Shown: positions 18,231 through 27,201, numbered from the stretch's first letter. The stretch is DNA of 64,000 bases from Streptosporangiaceae bacterium NEAU-GS5 (GCA_017592665.1 JAGFNW010000001.1:744001-808000); one strand, 5' to 3'. Made by a program: numbers and translations. The notes: generated by a model not told the origin, from the letters alone.

Positions 18231-19028
18231 TCACGGGACGCGGCCTGTGGATGACCCGAGCCCTGTGGACGACGCGAGCAGCTCCTCCACGAAGGCAGCG
18301 GTCTCCTGCCAGCCCTCGACCGCGACGCACTCGACCCCCATCGCCAGGACCGGGTAGTCGTTGCCGCCCTCGTCGAGGCGGTCGCCGACGAACAGAATGT
18401 CGGTCAGGGTCAGCCCGAGCCGCTCCAGCAGACGGCTGATGCCGTACGCCTTGTCGACGCCCTTGTGCGTGATGTCGACAGACGTGGAGCCACCGCTGCG
18501 GACCTCAAGGTCGGGCAGGCGCTCGGACACGTACGCGCACAACCGGCGCCGTTTCGAGCCGTCGGGATCCCAGGCGTATTTGGCGTCCGGCGGAGCCTGC
18601 TGCCCGAGCGCGGAAAAGGTGATCTGACTGCCGCGGTCCTCGACGATCTCGCCCCACGTCTGGTCGGCCCACAGGCCGAGCTCCTTGGCCCCACGGGTGA
18701 GGATCTCGATGATCTCGGCCTTCTCCGGCTCGCTGAAATCCTCGGCGTACACAAGCTCCCACCCCCCGCCCGCCCACCGGTAGTAGCGGGTGCCACAGGT
18801 CGGCATGAGGTGCAGCCGGGCACGGAGGTCGTCGGTGATCGGCAGATGGCGCAGCACCTGCGCCTCGAACTGGGCGAACTGCCCGCCCGATATCACGCAC
18901 ACCTCGACGCGGCCGAGCAGGCGCGCGAGCAGCTCCGCCATCCGCGGCTCGATCTGGGATTTGGAAACGGCGAGTGTGTCGTCCAGATCGAAGGCGACCA
19001 GGGCAAGCGCCGAGAGATTGTGGTTGAT
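18231..19028 (-). CDS. HAD-superfamily (IIB) phosphomannomutase-like protein, apparent AUC start
   Basis: 265 residues if translation begins at ATC 19028. HAD motif I (F-D-L-D-D-T-L-A) is at about 15-22, motif II I-S-G-G-Q at about 47-51, the motif III lysine in H-K-G-V-D-K-A-Y-G near 185, and motif IV G-D-R-L-D-E-G-G-N-D near 208-217, resembling eukaryotic-type phosphomannomutase. The first ATG in frame (18941) would delete motif I. No ATG, GTG or TTG lies between the upstream TAG stop and motif I, but a perfect AGGAG sits 6 nt before ATC AAC CAC. It probably converts mannose-6-phosphate to mannose-1-phosphate, taking the place held by manB in mycobacteria. Confidence 0.8.
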   Translation of the reverse strand: MNHNLSALALVAFDLDDTLAVSKSQIEPRMAELLARLLGRVEVCVISGGQFAQFEAQVLRHLPITDDLRARLHLMPTCGTRYYRWAGGGWELVYAEDFSEPEKAEIIEILTRGAKELGLWADQTWGEIVEDRGSQITFSALGQQAPPDAKYAWDPDGSKRRRLCAYVSERLPDLEVRSGGSTSVDITHKGVDKAYGISRLLERLGLTLTDILFVGDRLDEGGNDYPVLAMGVECVAVEGWQETAAFVEELLASSTGLGSSTGRVP

Positions 19029-19068
19029 CGAGCACTCCTAGCGGGTTGGGCACGTGCCCCGACTCTAT

Positions 19069-19434
19069 CTAGGCGTTCCGCTCGCCCGGCGCCGATTTCA
19101 GCACGCGCAGATGCCCTCTGCGGCCGACCTCCACCGCCGCGCCCGTCGGCTCGCCGGCCGGGGGTGCCGGCCGCGCGGCTTCACGCACGGCGTTGGCCAG
19201 CGCTTCGAGGTCGTCGCCTGAGGGTGTCACGGCCTCGGATGGAAGCCGGACGACCTCCCAGCCGCGCGGGGCCGTGAGCCGCTCCGCGTGCTCCGCGCAC
19301 AGGTCGTAACAGTGCGGCTCGACGTACGTCGCCAGGGGGCCGAGCACAGCGGTCGAATCGGCGTAGACGTACGTGAGCGTGAAGACGGCAGGCTGCCTGC
19401 AGGCGGTACGGGAACAGCTGCGGACGGGGCTCAC
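19069..19434 (-). CDS. DUF3499 protein (zinc-ribbon-like)
   Basis: 121 residues from GTG 19434. Four cysteines in two pairs (C7 and C12; C42 and C46, the latter followed by A-E-H) suggest a metal-binding fold, with T-Y-V-Y-A-D-S-T-A-V between. This is the conserved core of DUF3499, found across actinobacteria next to the zincin-like gene and WhiB2 (Rv3258c in Mycobacterium). The tail after about residue 70 is variable and charged. Function unknown. It is probably read as the first gene of a leftward series towards the HAD gene 40 bp downstream. Confidence 0.87.
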   Translation of the reverse strand: MSPVRSCSRTACRQPAVFTLTYVYADSTAVLGPLATYVEPHCYDLCAEHAERLTAPRGWEVVRLPSEAVTPSGDDLEALANAVREAARPAPPAGEPTGAAVEVGRRGHLRVLKSAPGERNA

Positions 19435-19440
19435 GGAGGG

Positions 19441-19446
19441 ACCGTA
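19441..19446 (-). promoter_or_regulatory. Candidate -10 element, leaderless DUF3499 transcript
   Basis: Minus-strand TACGGT ends 6 nt before GTG 19434, the spacing of leaderless actinobacterial promoters. This supports the chosen start over longer upstream extensions of the frame. Confidence 0.4.
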
Positions 19447-19603
19447 TCTGGTCCGCGTGCACTGCGCTACCACCGCTCGAGCGTGTCGCCACATTTCGGA
19501 CACCAACGAGCCTCCGGCAGGTGCTCTAAGCTGCAGGGTGAGCGAGCGCGGCGAGCGGCCATCCGGCACAGCGGCTTGCGAACGCCGCCGACGAAGGAGG
19601 CCA

Positions 19604-20056
19604 GTGAGCTCGTCACCCGATCCGCCGCGGCGTGTCAGGCGCCGCGACCGGCACGGTCGCGGCATGCGCGGCCCGCTGGCCCCCGCGCACGTCCCGATCG
19701 CCAAGTCGCGCGGAGAGCGCTTCGACGATCTCGTGCTGGACGCGGTCGACCGGCTCAAGCCGCGCTGGGAACGCCAGCTTTCCCGGGTGGAGTTCGCGGT
19801 GGAGGAGGTGCCTCCCACGGCCGACCTCGGCGACGGGCCGGGGCGGCTGACGTCCGACCCGATCCCCTTCGGCCGGGTGGAGTCGGCGAGCGCCACGTCG
19901 CCCGCCGTGGTCGTGGTCTACCGCAGGCCCCTCGAGGCGAGGTCGCGTGACCGCGAGACGCTGAGCGCGCTGGTCCACGAGGTCGTCGTCGAGCAGGTGG
20001 CCAACCTTCTCGGGCTCACCCCGGAGACCATCGACCCCGGCTACGACCAGAATTAG
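19604..20056 (+). CDS. Zincin-like metallopeptidase family protein (Rv3259 type)
   Basis: 150 residues from GTG 19604, which follows AAGGAGG closely. The N-terminus is Arg-rich (R-R-R-D-R-H-G-R-G-M-R-G-P), as in other actinobacterial members, and the core ends with L-V-H-E-V-V-V-E-Q-V-A-N-L-L-G-L. The expected HExxH zinc motif is therefore altered to HEVVV, so peptidase activity is doubtful. GTG 19538, 5 nt after a TAAGCT box, is an alternative start that would add 22 residues. It is divergent from DUF3499 and convergent with DUF5719. Confidence 0.75.
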   Translation: MSSSPDPPRRVRRRDRHGRGMRGPLAPAHVPIAKSRGERFDDLVLDAVDRLKPRWERQLSRVEFAVEEVPPTADLGDGPGRLTSDPIPFGRVESASATSPAVVVVYRRPLEARSRDRETLSALVHEVVVEQVANLLGLTPETIDPGYDQN

Positions 20057-20061
20057 GCCCC

Positions 20062-21489
20062 TCAGGGAAGCACGACCTCGGGCGACGGCACGACGGGCGG
20101 CACGAGGGCCCAGATCCGGGCCAGCGCCAGCGGCTGCGCCGTGATGAGCAGGCCCTGCTTGGTGCTCTCTTCGAGCGACCGCCCGCCGTAGACGGGCCCG
20201 GAGCCCGGCTCGGGCAGCACGAGCACGCCGAATCCGCCCTTCGGCCCGGTCAGCTTGATCTCCTTGGTGCGTGCCGCGGGCAGATCCACCTCGGTCGGGT
20301 CGGGCAGCGGGGTCCCGTCACGCGGCAGCAGCTGAAGCCGTACCTTCGCCGCCTTGAACGGCGCGGACAGGACGAGCCGCGTGACGTGGTCCTTGTCGGA
20401 GTTGCGGTTGTCGGCGACGACGCTGCCGATGTCGATCGGCGGCGCGCCCGCGGTGAACGCCACGTCGGGCTTGGCCCCCGTGCCGGTGATCTTCAGACCG
20501 GCGACGATCGGCCGGTCGGCCGTCAGCACGAGCGAGGCGGGCTGCCCCGTGAGGCCCGTGGACAGGTCGAACGTGGTGGTCGACCCCGCGGGCACGTCCA
20601 GCGACTCGCGGTTCTTCAGCGCGTAGGACCCGTCCTTGAGCACGGCCTTCACGCTGACGACGGTGTCCTCCTCGCCGGGAACGGCCACGTAGAGCTCGCG
20701 CCGCCCGGCGACGGCCGGGATGCCCGGCACGACCACGGTCTTGGCCGGCTCGGCGGCGAGCGGCAGCCAGTCGACCCCTCCTCCGGTGACCTCCTCCTTG
20801 ATCGCGGCGGTCACGCGGCCGGTCGCGGTGGTGATGGACACCGCCATGACCAGCGGCGACGGAGCCAGCGTCTTAAGGTCGACCTCGCGGTGCTCGCCGG
20901 GTCGCAGCACCATGCCGTTGCCGCGGTCGCTGAGCACGGGGCCCTCCCCCGCGTACAGCATGATCGAGACGTTGGCCGGCGCCTCGTCGATGTTGTCGAG
21001 GTAGAGCGTGGTGTCGGCGGAGGCCGGGCCAGGGCCGACGAACCAGGCGGCGGCGCCCGGCTCGACGCAGCGCGTGCCGGCGAGGCCGCGGCCGGCGCCC
21101 GAAGTGGCGCGGCTGGTCTGGGCCGCCTCCAGCCCGGCGGCCATGTCGCCCGCGGCGTCGATCCGGACCGCCTTGCTCTTGTCGTCCAGCTCCTTCTGCC
21201 AGAGGTCGCCGGGGACGTCGCGCGTGGTCAGCGGCTTATCGGTGCCGATCTCCGTCACCTTGGCCAGCCCGCTCGCGCGCTGGGCGGCCGGCGGCGTGAC
21301 GACGCTGAGCGTGGCACCGCCCGGATCGGGGCAGACGGCCGAGACGGCCTGCACGGTCACGCGCCGCGGATCGGCGATCTTCGCAGGGACCTGCGGCGGG
21401 CGGCTCGCCAGAGCCACGCCGTAGATGGCGACGAGGGCCACCACGACCAGGGCCAGCAGCCCGAACCGGTTCTCGATCAGCTTCCTCAT
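20062..21489 (-). CDS. DUF5719 secreted/membrane-anchored protein
   Basis: 475 residues. One N-terminal hydrophobic segment (about residues 9-28) is followed by a large extracytoplasmic beta-rich region with two conserved cysteines (near 53 and 142) and repeated beta-sandwich-like stretches. This fits DUF5719, an actinobacterial family encoded directly after the large GT2 protein; the ATG overlaps that gene's stop (ATGA). It probably works with the glycosyltransferase at the outer membrane face, but no activity is known. Confidence 0.83.
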   Translation of the reverse strand: MRKLIENRFGLLALVVVALVAIYGVALASRPPQVPAKIADPRRVTVQAVSAVCPDPGGATLSVVTPPAAQRASGLAKVTEIGTDKPLTTRDVPGDLWQKELDDKSKAVRIDAAGDMAAGLEAAQTSRATSGAGRGLAGTRCVEPGAAAWFVGPGPASADTTLYLDNIDEAPANVSIMLYAGEGPVLSDRGNGMVLRPGEHREVDLKTLAPSPLVMAVSITTATGRVTAAIKEEVTGGGVDWLPLAAEPAKTVVVPGIPAVAGRRELYVAVPGEEDTVVSVKAVLKDGSYALKNRESLDVPAGSTTTFDLSTGLTGQPASLVLTADRPIVAGLKITGTGAKPDVAFTAGAPPIDIGSVVADNRNSDKDHVTRLVLSAPFKAAKVRLQLLPRDGTPLPDPTEVDLPAARTKEIKLTGPKGGFGVLVLPEPGSGPVYGGRSLEESTKQGLLITAQPLALARIWALVPPVVPSPEVVLP

Positions 21490-24257
21490 ACCAGGACCCC
21501 CACCGGGACCTCGGCGTACTCCTCTTCGACGACCTCGGTCCTGCGCGCCCCCGGCGCGGCGAAGACCAGCGCGAGCACCACGAAGACGCCCTGGCCCCAC
21601 AGCCACATCCGATGCGTGGAGTCGCCGTCGTCGGCCGCCGACGGGGGCGTCACCGGCGTCGACAGCCGCCACAGGCCGGCGTTGCCCGACAGGCTCACCC
21701 GGATCAGGGCGGGCTCGGAGTCGAGGGCGCGGCGCAGCCGGTCGTCGATGGTCCCCGACACGGCCACGAACTCGATGCCCTCTCCGGCCAGCACCTTGAC
21801 GTCCTGGCCGCCGCGGCCTGAGGCCAGCCCGGCCACGGCCGCGTCCAGACCTGGCGGCTTCTGCGTCTCCGCCTCTCCGATCAGCAGCGTACGGCCGCGC
21901 AGCACGGTGTAGCCGAGACGGCCGCGGTCGGGGCGGATCAGCAGCGTGCCCTCGCCCTCGGACGCGGTCACGGCCGCCATGGGCGGCAGCGGGTCGTGCG
22001 CGGCGTGCGTCAGCGGCCCGTCGACCCCCGTCCTGATCCACAGCGTGGCCGCCGCCACCGGTGTGGCGAACGCCACCGCGGCGATCAGCAGAGCGCCGAT
22101 CCGCTTCGCCCCTCCCGCGCGGCTGAACTCGCCCAGCCGGTGCGCGGTCAGCGCGGACGCCACCAGCAGCCCGGTGGCCGCGAACGCCATCGGCACGCCC
22201 GGCCAGGTCCCGGCGAGCGAGAGCCGGCTCATCACGGTCGCCACGAGCAGGCCGAGGATCATGACGCCCCAGCCGACGGCCACGATCATCTGGTGGCGGC
22301 GCAGCAGCAGCGCACCCAGCGCCACGGCCGCCAATCCTCCGGTGACCCAGAAGGGCGGCGCGCCAGGTCCGCCCGGGTTGAGCATCAGCAGCGACTCCGG
22401 CGACAGCCGCGGGTCGGCGAGCGCCGCCTGGTTGACGCCGACTTCGAGAAGGATGCGCCCCGGATCGCGGACGAGCTGGAGCAGCCACGGCCCGAGCAGC
22501 ACGAGCGGCACGCCGAGGCCGATCGCCAGGGACAGGGACGTGCCACGCCGGAACCCGCCGAATCCGACCAGCGCGAGCACCCCCAGCAGCGCCGCGAACG
22601 GATACACCAGCGGCACGAACGCGGTCCCCACCGTCAGCAGGATCCCGAATCCCCACGCGGCACGCCGGGACCCGGAAACGACCCGTCCGGCCAGCGCCGC
22701 GTACACCGGGAGCAGCACGAGCACCACCGCGGTGCCGAGCCGTCCGCTCGCCACCGCTCCCGTCGCCACGGGCAGCAGCGCGTACGTCGCGGCGAGCCAC
22801 ACGCGGGCCGGGGCGTACGGGATGATCCGGCGCGTCGCCAGGAACGCCGACACGCCGGCCAGTGGCACGCACCCGAGCAGCAGCACGTAGACGGCCAGCC
22901 AGGTCTTGCCGAGCGCCAGCGCCGACATCCCGGCCACGGCGATCACGTACGGCGGCGCCCAACCCGGGCCCGTGTAGAGGTGGTACAGGTCGGACGCCCC
23001 ACCGACGACGGGCACGAGCGCCCCGCCGCCGAGCAGGTCGCCGGCGAGGATCCGCCGTTCGGCGACCAGGGCCACGACGGTGAGCGCGACCGCGAGCAGC
23101 ACGCCGGGCCGGGCGAACGTGCGGCGGATCCATCCCTGGTCGTCGTTGAGCAGTTCGTCGCCGTCGTCCTCGGTGGGCGCGATCGCGTGATGGCGGCCTG
23201 AGGAGTCCATGGGGCCGCGGCCGACGAGGTACCCCTGCACCATGTCGGCAAGGCGGCGGAAGGCCGCGCTCGGCGGCGTCAGGAGCGGGCGCAGGCCCTT
23301 CTGATAGAGCGCGCGGAGCGCTTTCTGGTCGCGCCGCTTGCGGGCGCGGCGCAGCCGCAACGGGTGGAACAGCACGTTGCCGAGCGCGCCGACCTCGTCC
23401 AGCGCAGTGGCCGGCTGCTTGGCCACGAGGAACATCACGGTCTTGACGAGCGAGACGACCGTGTTGCGGATCATCGACCAGACCAGCGCGCGGAACGGCA
23501 GGTTCGACATGATCACGAACAGCGCGTTGCGCCGGTCGACACGGCGCGGGTGGCCCTCGGTGGCGGTGATCCGCCTGCGGCGGCGGGCGGCCGCCTCGGC
23601 GTGCCAGGCGACCGCGTCCGACACGGCGAGCACGCGATGCCCGGCCGCGCGGGCCCGCCAGCACAGGTCGAGGTCGTCGCGGAAGAGCGGCAGCCGCACG
23701 TCGAGCCCGCCGAGCTGCTCCCACACGTCACGCCGGATCAGCATGCCCGCCGTCGACACGTAGAGGACCTCGCGGACGGCGTCGTGCTGGCCCTGGTCGT
23801 ACTCCCTCGGCTCAAGACCCGTGTCGCGCCGCCCCGACCGGTTGACCGTGACGCCGATCTCCAGCAGCACGCGGCGGTCGAGCCAGTCGCGCAGCTTCGG
23901 GCCGAGGATCCCGGCGTTGGGGTTGTGCTCGGCGACGCGCAGGAGGGCCTCCAGCGCGTAGATGTCGGGCGCGCAGTCGTCGTGGAGCAGCCACAGCCAC
24001 TCGGTGGCGTTCTGGACCCTCGGCAGGCGTTCGAGGACCGCGTGGACGGCCTCACCGAAGCCGGTCGACCGTGGCAGGGTCAGCGTGTTTCCCGCGCCGA
24101 AAATCTCGGCCACGAGCTTGGCCCCGCCGTCTCTGCTCCCGTTGTCCACTCCCACCACGCGGTCGAGCGGACGGGACTGGCGGAGCGCGGCGTTCAGCGT
24201 CTCCTTGAGCCAGCGGGCGCCGTCATGGGCGACGACGATCGCGGTGACCGAGTGCAC
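21486..24257 (-). CDS. Large membrane glycosyltransferase, family 2
   Basis: 923 residues from GTG 24257. Residues 1-250 form a GT-A domain: V-T-A-I-V-V-A-H-D-G at the start, D-N-G-S-R-D-G, the metal-binding H-D-D-C, and the late D-D-L-D-L-C-W-R-A acceptor motif. A charged linker and about a dozen membrane helices (roughly 390-760) follow, then a further soluble region and a final helix near the C-terminus. GTG 24296 would add 13 residues, but a TAGGGT box overlaps it, so the later start with AGGA five bases upstream is preferred. Probably transfers a sugar in cell-envelope glycan synthesis; donor and acceptor unknown. Confidence 0.87.
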   Translation of the reverse strand: MHSVTAIVVAHDGARWLKETLNAALRQSRPLDRVVGVDNGSRDGGAKLVAEIFGAGNTLTLPRSTGFGEAVHAVLERLPRVQNATEWLWLLHDDCAPDIYALEALLRVAEHNPNAGILGPKLRDWLDRRVLLEIGVTVNRSGRRDTGLEPREYDQGQHDAVREVLYVSTAGMLIRRDVWEQLGGLDVRLPLFRDDLDLCWRARAAGHRVLAVSDAVAWHAEAAARRRRRITATEGHPRRVDRRNALFVIMSNLPFRALVWSMIRNTVVSLVKTVMFLVAKQPATALDEVGALGNVLFHPLRLRRARKRRDQKALRALYQKGLRPLLTPPSAAFRRLADMVQGYLVGRGPMDSSGRHHAIAPTEDDGDELLNDDQGWIRRTFARPGVLLAVALTVVALVAERRILAGDLLGGGALVPVVGGASDLYHLYTGPGWAPPYVIAVAGMSALALGKTWLAVYVLLLGCVPLAGVSAFLATRRIIPYAPARVWLAATYALLPVATGAVASGRLGTAVVLVLLPVYAALAGRVVSGSRRAAWGFGILLTVGTAFVPLVYPFAALLGVLALVGFGGFRRGTSLSLAIGLGVPLVLLGPWLLQLVRDPGRILLEVGVNQAALADPRLSPESLLMLNPGGPGAPPFWVTGGLAAVALGALLLRRHQMIVAVGWGVMILGLLVATVMSRLSLAGTWPGVPMAFAATGLLVASALTAHRLGEFSRAGGAKRIGALLIAAVAFATPVAAATLWIRTGVDGPLTHAAHDPLPPMAAVTASEGEGTLLIRPDRGRLGYTVLRGRTLLIGEAETQKPPGLDAAVAGLASGRGGQDVKVLAGEGIEFVAVSGTIDDRLRRALDSEPALIRVSLSGNAGLWRLSTPVTPPSAADDGDSTHRMWLWGQGVFVVLALVFAAPGARRTEVVEEEYAEVPVGVLV

Positions 24258-24294
24258 GGGGGTCCTAGGGGGGAGTTTCCGGCTTGCGCCGAAC

Positions 24295-24300
24295 ACCCTA
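24295..24300 (-). promoter_or_regulatory. Candidate -10 element for the large GT2 gene
   Basis: Minus-strand TAGGGT. A transcript starting 6-7 nt downstream would begin inside or after the GTG at 24296 and leave GTG 24257 as the first usable start, with a short leader. Confidence 0.3.
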
Positions 24301-24380
24301 TACGCGAAGCGGGGGCCACCAGGGACCCCCGCGCGATATGCCGCCTAATGCCTCGAATTGACTTGTTAAGGAGTTAAGCC

Positions 24381-24638
24381 CTAAACCGCCTGACGCTTGA
24401 TCCTGCGGCGTTCCCGCTCGGACAGCCCGCCCCAGATGCCGAACCGCTCATCGTGCTCGAGCGCATACTCCAGGCACTCCGCGCGCACTTCGCACGCGCG
24501 GCACACCTTCTTGGCCTCTCGGGTAGAGCCGCCCTTTTCCGGAAAGAACGCCTCTGGGTCGGTTTGAGCGCACAGTGCGCGCTCTTGCCAACCAAGATCT
24601 TCACCGTCGAGCGCCTGTGCCATGACCAGATCGGCCAC
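24381..24638 (-). CDS. whiB: WhiB-family iron-sulfur regulator (WhiB/WhiB2 orthologue)
   Basis: 85 residues from GTG 24638, supported by GGGAGG 6 nt upstream. The four Fe-S cysteines are C23, C46, C49 and C55, followed by the G-I-W-G-G turn (67-71) and the basic tail E-R-E-R-R-R-I-K-R. The sequence L-G-W-Q-E-R-A-L-C-A-Q-T-D-P-E and P-E-K-G-G-S-T-R-E-A-K-K-V-C match Streptomyces WhiB and mycobacterial WhmD/WhiB2 closely. In those hosts it acts with WhiA to control sporulation septation and cell division. Its position next to cofD is conserved with Mycobacterium (whiB2-fbiA). Confidence 0.95.
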   Translation of the reverse strand: MADLVMAQALDGEDLGWQERALCAQTDPEAFFPEKGGSTREAKKVCRACEVRAECLEYALEHDERFGIWGGLSERERRRIKRQAV

Positions 24639-24684
24639 TGCACACCTCCCTGTCGCTCGCCCGCCCACAATGGAGCCCCCCTGG

Positions 24685-24717
24685 ACGTCTTCCACTTACC
24701 CCACCACGGGAAGACGT
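24685..24717. promoter_or_regulatory. 9-bp perfect inverted repeat upstream of whiB
   Basis: ACGTCTTCC (24685-24693) and GGAAGACGT (24709-24717) are perfect inverted arms with a 15-nt centre, 47 bp upstream of the whiB start. It is a candidate operator or leader hairpin. The binding protein is unknown. Confidence 0.5.
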
Positions 24718-24819
24718 AACAACACGACTGTAATTACACGTGTGGGAGACGCGTGGCGTCAAGCGGCATGGCGATAACCGGGGAAAGATCACGCCCACCC
24801 CGGTCAAAGGTTCGATGAT

Positions 24820-26127
24820 TCACCGCTCCAACGGGTCCGCACCGTACCAATGCGCCCCGGAGTCGGCGCCCTGACCCACGTGTTCCTTGCCTGCGCTTTC
24901 CTCCGGGTTGACCCGTGCGGTCCGCTCGGACCGGTCCGGCCGATCGGGCGCGTAAATCGCGGTCGGGTCGATCGGCTGCGGCCCGCTGAACGACTCGCTC
25001 TGATAGGCGGGGCCGGGGCTGGGGTTGGGGGTCTGCGGGTGCCCGAGCGGGCTCGAGCCGTAGACGTCGGTCTGCTGCCGGTAGCTCTGCGCCTGCTGGT
25101 AAGCCTGGGCCAGCTGCTGCTCCCGCGGGTCGGCCTTGTCGTAGGAGCTGTCATAAGAGCTGTTGTCGTACGTGGGAGGCGGATAGTCGTACGCCTCGAG
25201 CGGAGTGTTCGTGTTGAGCGGATCGAGGGCGTCCGCCCGCCGCGCGTACTCCGAGCTGGAGTATCCCGAGAACGGCGACCCGGCATACGGCTCATAAGCC
25301 GGCTGCTCATAAGCGGGCTGCTCATACGGGACAGGCTGCTCATACACGGGCTGCTCATACGCGGGCTGCTCGTACGCGACAGGCTGCTCATAAGAGGGCG
25401 CTTCATAGGCCGGCGGCTCATAAGCCGCAGGAGGCTGCTCATAGCCAGGGATCGGCTGAACCACGCCCGGCTCCGGAGCCACCGCCACAGGCGGAACAGA
25501 AGCCACAGGAGGGGGAGCCGGTTCCACCGGCTGCCGGCCGTACAGGACGGGCTCGAAAGGCGGCTGGTAGGGCGGCGGGACGGGCTCGGACGCCATCGAC
25601 TGCGGCGCGGCCGGCATGGGCTGCTGGAAAGAGGCGTACATCGGTCCCGCGACCTCGGGCGCGACGGCCCCCTTGGCGCGCGGGGCCGGCGAGACGGCAG
25701 GCGTGACGTGCGAGGCGACGTACAGCAGGGCCACGCCCGCGAGCGCGAGCAGCGGGGCGCCAGTGATCAGGAATTCGAACTTGTCGCGGAAGCTCAGCGA
25801 GTCGGCCGCCATCGTCGCCAGCAGGCTGACGACGCCGAAGAGCACCCCCACCGCGAGCGTCCCGCCCGCGGTCAGGATCACCAGTCGGGCCCGCGGGGTG
25901 CCCGGGCCGAAACGGGTGACCAGCACGACCGCCCCCACAGCGAGCGCGCCCATGACCGGCGACACGAAAGTCGTGAACCCCATCGACGCGCGCACCCCGA
26001 ACGTGCCCGTCAATGACGAATCGCTGATCAGCAACCGGGCGATTCCGATCAGAACGCTGGTCGCCCCCACCGCCACCATGGTCCACGCCGCGGGTTCCCG
26101 CAGCCTCCCGGCATCAATTTTGAACAC
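24820..26127 (-). CDS. Membrane protein with Tyr/Pro-rich repeat tail
   Basis: 435 residues from GTG 26127. Four hydrophobic segments occupy about residues 12-150, then a long low-complexity cytosolic or exposed tail rich in Pro, Tyr, Gln and Glu. The middle (about 230-285) consists of repeated Y-E-Q-P-A/V units. No enzymatic motif is visible. Similar proteins with four helices and a Pro/Tyr tail are common in actinomycetes beside cell-division or envelope genes. ATG 26175 would add 16 residues but has no ribosome-binding site. Divergent from cofD with a 141-bp spacer. Confidence 0.7.
   Translation of the reverse strand: MFKIDAGRLREPAAWTMVAVGATSVLIGIARLLISDSSLTGTFGVRASMGFTTFVSPVMGALAVGAVVLVTRFGPGTPRARLVILTAGGTLAVGVLFGVVSLLATMAADSLSFRDKFEFLITGAPLLALAGVALLYVASHVTPAVSPAPRAKGAVAPEVAGPMYASFQQPMPAAPQSMASEPVPPPYQPPFEPVLYGRQPVEPAPPPVASVPPVAVAPEPGVVQPIPGYEQPPAAYEPPAYEAPSYEQPVAYEQPAYEQPVYEQPVPYEQPAYEQPAYEPYAGSPFSGYSSSEYARRADALDPLNTNTPLEAYDYPPPTYDNSSYDSSYDKADPREQQLAQAYQQAQSYRQQTDVYGSSPLGHPQTPNPSPGPAYQSESFSGPQPIDPTAIYAPDRPDRSERTARVNPEESAGKEHVGQGADSGAHWYGADPLER
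25291..25446 (-). repeat. In-frame 15- and 18-bp repeats encoding YEQP units
   Basis: About ten imperfect copies of a unit reading CTCATAAGCGGGCTG on the plus strand encode Y-E-Q-P-A, Y-E-Q-P-V and Y-E-P-P-A variants. Units mix 15-bp and 18-bp periods. Several neighbouring copies are almost identical, suggesting recent slippage. Confidence 0.85.
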
Positions 26128-26268
26128 AGCAAAACCCCCAGTGGTACTTCTGGCGCTTGGGAAAGTTTTGCACATGTGTGACTAACCCGTCGGTAGACCC
26201 TCGACATCACAAAGCAACCCCCACCCCCACATGCGGGAAATCGCTGGGTCTGCGGAAGACTGTGGGAC

Positions 26269-27201
26269 ATGCGCATCGTCTGTCTGGCGGGCGGCATCGG
26301 CGGCGCCCGCTTCCTCCGCGGGCTGAAGGCCGCGGCCCCCGACGCCGACATCACGGTCATCGGCAACACCGGTGACGACATCACGCTTTTCGGTCTGCGG
26401 GTCTGCCCCGATCTCGACACGGTCATGTACACACTGGGCGGCGGGATCAACGAGGACCAAGGCTGGGGGCGCGCCGCCGAGACGTTCACCGTCAAGGAGG
26501 AGCTCGCGGCGTACGGGATGGAGCCTCAGTGGTTCGGCCTCGGCGACCGCGACGTGGCCACGCACATCGTGCGCACCCAGATGCTGTCGGCCGGATACAC
26601 GCTCGCGGAGGTCACCCAGGCGCTGTGCGCGCGGTGGCAGCCGGGCGTGCGGCTCATCCCGATGACCAACGACCGCGCGGAGACGCACGTGGTGGTCGGC
26701 GAGGAGCACGCGCGGCGGGCCATCCACTTCCAGGAGTGGTGGGTGCGGGAGCGGGCCTCGATCCCCGCGCAGGAGTTCGCGGTCATCGGGGCCGACGTGG
26801 CTCAGCCCGCGCCAGGCGTGCTCGAAGCCATCGCCGAGGCCGATCTCGTGATATTTCCGCCCTCCAACCCGGTGGTGAGCATTGGGACGATCCTCCAGGT
26901 CCAGGGCATCCGGGAAGCGTTGAATCCGAAGACCGTGGTCGGCGTGTCACCCATCATCGGCCGCGCCCCGGTCCGCGGCATGGCCGACGCCTGCCTGACC
27001 GCCATCGGCGTCGAGACCACCGCCCAGGCCGTGCTCGAGCTGTACGGCACGCCTCTCATCAACGGCTGGCTCGTCGCCGAGGAGGACAAGGGCGTCGCCC
27101 TCGACGGCGTCACCGTGGAAGCCGTCCCCCTCCTCATGTCCACCCCCGACACCACCCGCGCCCTGGCCGAAGCCACCCTCTCCCTCGCCCTCCGCGCGTG
27201 A
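26269..27201 (+). CDS. cofD: 2-phospho-L-lactate transferase / FbiA (F420 biosynthesis)
   Basis: 310 residues, the usual length. The N-terminal nucleotide-binding [12 protein letters not shown], the G-N-T-G-D-D segment and [10 protein letters not shown] are diagnostic for CofD/FbiA. The enzyme transfers a phospholactyl-type (in actinobacteria phosphoenolpyruvyl) group from the guanylated donor to the deazaflavin Fo, forming (dehydro-)F420-0. It is followed by fbiB, with an 82-bp spacer containing an inverted repeat. The guanylyltransferase partner (CofC/FbiD) is not in this window. Confidence 0.96.
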   Translation: MRIVCLAGGIGGARFLRGLKAAAPDADITVIGNTGDDITLFGLRVCPDLDTVMYTLGGGINEDQGWGRAAETFTVKEELAAYGMEPQWFGLGDRDVATHIVRTQMLSAGYTLAEVTQALCARWQPGVRLIPMTNDRAETHVVVGEEHARRAIHFQEWWVRERASIPAQEFAVIGADVAQPAPGVLEAIAEADLVIFPPSNPVVSIGTILQVQGIREALNPKTVVGVSPIIGRAPVRGMADACLTAIGVETTAQAVLELYGTPLINGWLVAEEDKGVALDGVTVEAVPLLMSTPDTTRALAEATLSLALRA

